64,000 bases of DNA from Actinoplanes sichuanensis (lineage in GTDB: Bacteria; Actinomycetota; Actinomycetes; Mycobacteriales; Micromonosporaceae): NCBI RefSeq assembly GCF_033097365.1, contig NZ_AP028461.1, forward strand, positions 6,882,001 through 6,946,000, given 5' to 3'. How positions within the stretch are numbered: position 1 is the stretch's first letter; the number at the start of each line of letters is the position of its first letter. This document shows positions 61,313-64,000 of this stretch, piece by piece. The notes under the pieces were generated by a model, which did no database searches, was not told the DNA's origin, and saw only the letters and a program-made list of their open reading frames with translations. Position numbers and translations under genes: made by a program.

Positions 61313-62074
61313 ATGGGGCGGCTGGACGGCAAGGTTGCACTGATCACCGGCGGGGCGCGCGGCATGGGCAAGGCCCACGCCCGACACTTCGTCGCCGAGG
61401 GGGCACGGGTCGTCATCGGCGACGTGCTCGACGAGAAGGGGCAGCGGGTCGCCGACGGCCTCGGCGCCGACCGTTGCCGATATGTCCACCACGACGTGAC
61501 CAGTTCTGATCAGTGGGCGGCAGCCGTCGACGCGACCCTCGCCGCGTTCGGGGGACTGGACGTGCTCGTCAACAACGCGGGCATCCTGCGGCACGCCCCG
61601 GTCGCCGAGATGGATCCGGCCGAGTTCCGGCAGGTCATCGAGGTCAACCTGATCGGCACGTGGCTCGGCATCCGGCAGGTCGTCCCGGCGATGATCGAGG
61701 CCGGCGGCGGCTCGATCGTGAACATCTCGTCGATCGAGGGGTTCGCCGGTGCGGCCGGGCTGTCCGCGTACAGCGCCAGCAAGTTCGGGGTCCGCGGCCT
61801 GACCCGGTCGGCCGCCCAGGAGCTGGGCGGGCTCGGCATCCGGGTCAACTCGGTGCACCCCGGTGGCGTGATGACGTCGATGGCGCTGGCCGCCGCGCAG
61901 ACGATGACCGGCGTGGACGGGAGCGGATTCCTCAAGGGCCTGCCGATCGCCCGCTTCGCCGAGCCCGTGGAGATCTCCCGGCTGGTCGCGTTCCTCGCCT
62001 CCGACGAGGCCTCCTACACCACCGGCGCCGAATTCCTCGCCGACGGCGGCCTGCTCAGCGGGCCGGGGTACTGA
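61313..62074 (+). CDS. SDR oxidoreductase, hydroxysteroid dehydrogenase-like
   Basis: 253 residues, classical SDR: TGGARGMG, NNAG, catalytic Ser in NISSIEG and YSASK. Closest in style to 3-alpha/20-beta-hydroxysteroid dehydrogenases (Rv2002/FabG3 group), which reduce or oxidise keto/hydroxy groups of steroids or fatty acids with NAD(H). ATG just after the palindrome, with GGGAGG upstream. First gene of an SDR-SDR-PPOX operon. Confidence 0.9.
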   Translation: MGRLDGKVALITGGARGMGKAHARHFVAEGARVVIGDVLDEKGQRVADGLGADRCRYVHHDVTSSDQWAAAVDATLAAFGGLDVLVNNAGILRHAPVAEMDPAEFRQVIEVNLIGTWLGIRQVVPAMIEAGGGSIVNISSIEGFAGAAGLSAYSASKFGVRGLTRSAAQELGGLGIRVNSVHPGGVMTSMALAAAQTMTGVDGSGFLKGLPIARFAEPVEISRLVAFLASDEASYTTGAEFLADGGLLSGPGY

Positions 62075-62075
62075 G

Positions 62076-62987
62076 ATGGCGGCGCTGGACGGCCGCGTCG
62101 CGATCATCACCGGGGCCGGGGCCGGGCTGGGGGCCGCCGAAGCCCGCGCGCTCGCCGCGGCCGGCGCCCGGGTGGTCCTCAACGACCTGCCCGGCGATCC
62201 GCTCGACGAGGTGGCCGAGCGGATCCGGGCGGACGGCGGCGAGGCGGTCACCCGCCCCGGCGACGTGGCCGACTGGGCGACCGGGGAGGCGCTGGTCAAG
62301 ACCGCCGTCGACACGTTCGGCGGGCTCGACGTACTGGTCAACAACGCGGGGGTGCTGCGCGATCGGATGATCTTCTCGATGTCCGAGACGGAATGGGACA
62401 CCGTCATACGGGTCCACCTGCGCGGGCACTTCGTCACCACCCGGTTCGCCACCGCGTACTGGCGGGCGCGGGCCAAGACCACCGGACGGCCGGGCTACGC
62501 CCGGATCGTCAACACCGCGTCCGAGGCGTTTCTGCTCGGCTCGGCCGGCCAGCCCAACTACGCGGCGGCCAAGGGCGGGATCGTCGCCCTCACCCTGGCG
62601 ACCGCGCGCGGTTGTCTCAAGCACGGGGTACGGGCGAACGCCATCTGCCCACGCGCGCGGACGTCGATGACCGGCGAGCTGATGGGCCCCGCCCCGACCG
62701 GCCCCGACCCGATGGCGCCGGAACGGGTCGCACCACTGGTCGTGCACCTGGCCGGCCCCTCCGGCGAACGCATCAACGGCGAGGTGTTCGTGGTACACGG
62801 CGACGTGGTGGCGGTACTCGGGCCACCCACGGTGCGGGCGGTCTTCCACGCGACCACCGGGGAGTGGACGGCGGCCGAACTCGACGCCGCCCTGAGTACC
62901 GAGTTCGACGCCGACCCGCCCCATCCCGGGTTCGTCTGCGAGGAGACGCTGCCCCTGGCCGAGTCGACGTTCGGGGAGGGCTCGTGA
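62076..62987 (+). CDS. SDR oxidoreductase with C-terminal extension
   Basis: 303 residues. TGAGAGLG, NNAG, then NTASEAF and YAAAK for the catalytic Ser and Tyr-Lys. About 50 residues longer than a simple SDR; the tail (HATTGEWTAAELDAALSTEF) is seen in SDRs of steroid and acyl-CoA degradation clusters. It may act as a hydroxyacyl-CoA or steroid-intermediate dehydrogenase. Begins 1 nt after the first SDR, and its stop overlaps the next gene as GTGA. Confidence 0.88.
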   Translation: MAALDGRVAIITGAGAGLGAAEARALAAAGARVVLNDLPGDPLDEVAERIRADGGEAVTRPGDVADWATGEALVKTAVDTFGGLDVLVNNAGVLRDRMIFSMSETEWDTVIRVHLRGHFVTTRFATAYWRARAKTTGRPGYARIVNTASEAFLLGSAGQPNYAAAKGGIVALTLATARGCLKHGVRANAICPRARTSMTGELMGPAPTGPDPMAPERVAPLVVHLAGPSGERINGEVFVVHGDVVAVLGPPTVRAVFHATTGEWTAAELDAALSTEFDADPPHPGFVCEETLPLAESTFGEGS

Positions 62988-63436
62988 AACAGCGGGACGC
63001 GGTCACCATGACCGACGACGAGGTGGCGGCGCTTCTGGCGTACCGACGGAAGGTGCAGATCGCGACGATCAACCCGGACGGCACGCCGCATCTGGTGACC
63101 ATGTTCTTCGCGACGGCCGAAGGCCGGATCGCGTTCTGGACCTACCGGGCCTCGCAGAAGGCCCGCAACCTGGCCCGCGACCCGCGCCTGACCTGCCTGG
63201 TCGAGGACGGCGAGGACTACTTCGAGCTGCGCGGCGTGCAGGTCAACGGCACGGTCACGGCGATCACCGACCGGCCCGGGGTGACAGGGGTGGGCCGCCT
63301 GATCGCGGCCCGGATGCCGGACATCCCGGCCGACGCCCTCGACGCGTACGTCGATCACGCCGCCCGCAAACGCACCGCCTACCTGGTCGAGCCGGTCCGG
63401 GTGACCAGCTGGGACCATCGCAAGCTGCTGACGTGA
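62984..63436 (+). CDS. PPOX-class F420/flavin-dependent protein
   Basis: 150 residues, split beta-barrel of the pyridoxamine-oxidase-like superfamily: KVQIATINPDGTPHLVTMFF, then FWTYRASQKARNLARDPRLTCLVEDG. Many actinobacterial members bind F420H2 and reduce small molecules. Here it probably serves the same pathway as the SDRs. GTG start overlapping the SDR stop. Confidence 0.9.
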   Translation: MKQRDAVTMTDDEVAALLAYRRKVQIATINPDGTPHLVTMFFATAEGRIAFWTYRASQKARNLARDPRLTCLVEDGEDYFELRGVQVNGTVTAITDRPGVTGVGRLIAARMPDIPADALDAYVDHAARKRTAYLVEPVRVTSWDHRKLLT

Positions 63437-63494
63437 CCATCCGGCCCCGCGGACGCATAGACTGACCGCCGGCCGGAGCGGGGTGGGAGGGCGC

Positions 63495-64000
63495 ATGTCA
63501 GTCGGTGCGACGGTGGGCCGTCCCCGCGATCCCGAGGTCGACGAACGGATCACCAGGGCCGCGGCCGAGGTCTTCGGCACCGAGGGCTGGGCCCGTTTCT
63601 CCGTCGACGCGGTGGCCCGCCGGGCCGGTGTCGGCAAGGCCTCCATCTACCTGCGCTGGCCCAACAAGGAGGCGCTGCTGGTAGCGGTCTTCGCCTCCCG
63701 CCTGTCCGGTGTCCGCGACATCGACACCGGCAGTCTCCGCGACGATCTGGTGGCGCTGGCCCGCCAGGTGCTGCACGCCTTCCTGGACGAGTCGGGCGGC
63801 GCGGTCCTGCGCCTGATGCTGGAGGTGGAGAGCATCCCGGCCGGCCAGGAACACCTGGACCGTTTCCTGCAGTCCCAGGCCACGGCGGCCCGGGCCATCG
63901 TCCATCGCGGCATCGACCGGGGCCAGCTACGTCGGGACATCAGCGTCACCCTGCTGCTCAACACGATCAGCGGCGGCGCGCTGAACCACGCGTTGACCAC
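63495..64000 (+). CDS. TetR-family regulator, 3' end outside window
   Basis: At least 168 residues. N-terminal TetR HTH: ITRAAAEVFGTEGWARFSVDAVARRAGVGKASIYLRWPNKEALL, with the C-terminal ligand domain cut by the window edge. ATG with GGGAGGG upstream. Separate from the KstR2-like family by sequence. It may control itself or genes to the right; 58 nt after the PPOX gene. Confidence 0.9.
   Translation, partial: MSVGATVGRPRDPEVDERITRAAAEVFGTEGWARFSVDAVARRAGVGKASIYLRWPNKEALLVAVFASRLSGVRDIDTGSLRDDLVALARQVLHAFLDESGGAVLRLMLEVESIPAGQEHLDRFLQSQATAARAIVHRGIDRGQLRRDISVTLLLNTISGGALNHALT

Overview
This is a high-GC (about 70% by eye) actinobacterial chromosome segment, most like Actinoplanes or a related Micromonosporaceae. 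The genus call is inference. It rests on the codon use, the frequent GTG starts, the 4-nt gene overlaps, the F420-type enzymes, and the mix of NRPS, lasso peptide, AfsR-like and TIR/NACHT genes. I saw no tRNA, rRNA, CRISPR array or insertion sequence.

1-28.9 kb (all minus strand): a tightly coupled NRPS operon with a polyunsaturated-fatty-acid-synthase-like (PUFA-like) polyketide system. In transcription order (right to left) it encodes a C protein with a decayed A/T tail, a SyrP-like Fe(II)/2-oxoglutarate hydroxylase, A-T, a stand-alone C, MbtH, an MFS exporter, A-T-E-C, A-T-E, a stand-alone C, C-A-T-C-A-T, AT-ACP-ACP, and a protein ordered FabL-like enoyl reductase - KS - CLF-like KS - KR that runs off the left edge. 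No thioesterase, phosphopantetheinyl transferase or cluster regulator is visible, so the cluster probably continues to the left. The likely product is an acylated peptide of about five residues, with beta-hydroxylated and D-configured residues.

29.0-31.2 kb: a small unknown gene, a secreted phospholipase A2-like protein, and a lower-GC gap of about 790 bp that holds a probable gene relic.

31.2-37.0 kb (plus strand): a compact lasso peptide cluster. It has two precursor genes, the cyclase (C), the RiPP-recognition protein (B1), the leader peptidase (B2), a MauE-like membrane redox protein, a membrane-anchored thioredoxin-fold protein and an ABC exporter. Both precursors have two core cysteines. 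The second core has the ring and cysteine positions of the class III peptide BI-32169, and the MauE/thioredoxin pair is a plausible disulfide-forming system.

37-42 kb: glucose-6-phosphate dehydrogenase is translationally coupled to a CitA/CitB-type two-component system, which is divergent from a DctA-type dicarboxylate symporter. 42-47 kb: a TIR - membrane helix - coiled coil - beta-propeller protein, then a DrrAB-like ABC exporter. 47-55 kb: an AfsR-like regulator, a small secreted protein, a KtrA/KtrB potassium system and a large lipoprotein. 55-58.5 kb: a NACHT-family STAND NTPase. 58.5-64 kb: a steroid/lipid-catabolism-like group with an LLM F420 enzyme, a zinc alcohol dehydrogenase, a KstR2-like TetR regulator, two SDRs, a PPOX/F420 protein and a second TetR gene cut by the right edge. 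KstR-like and KstR2-like palindromes lie at the expected promoters.
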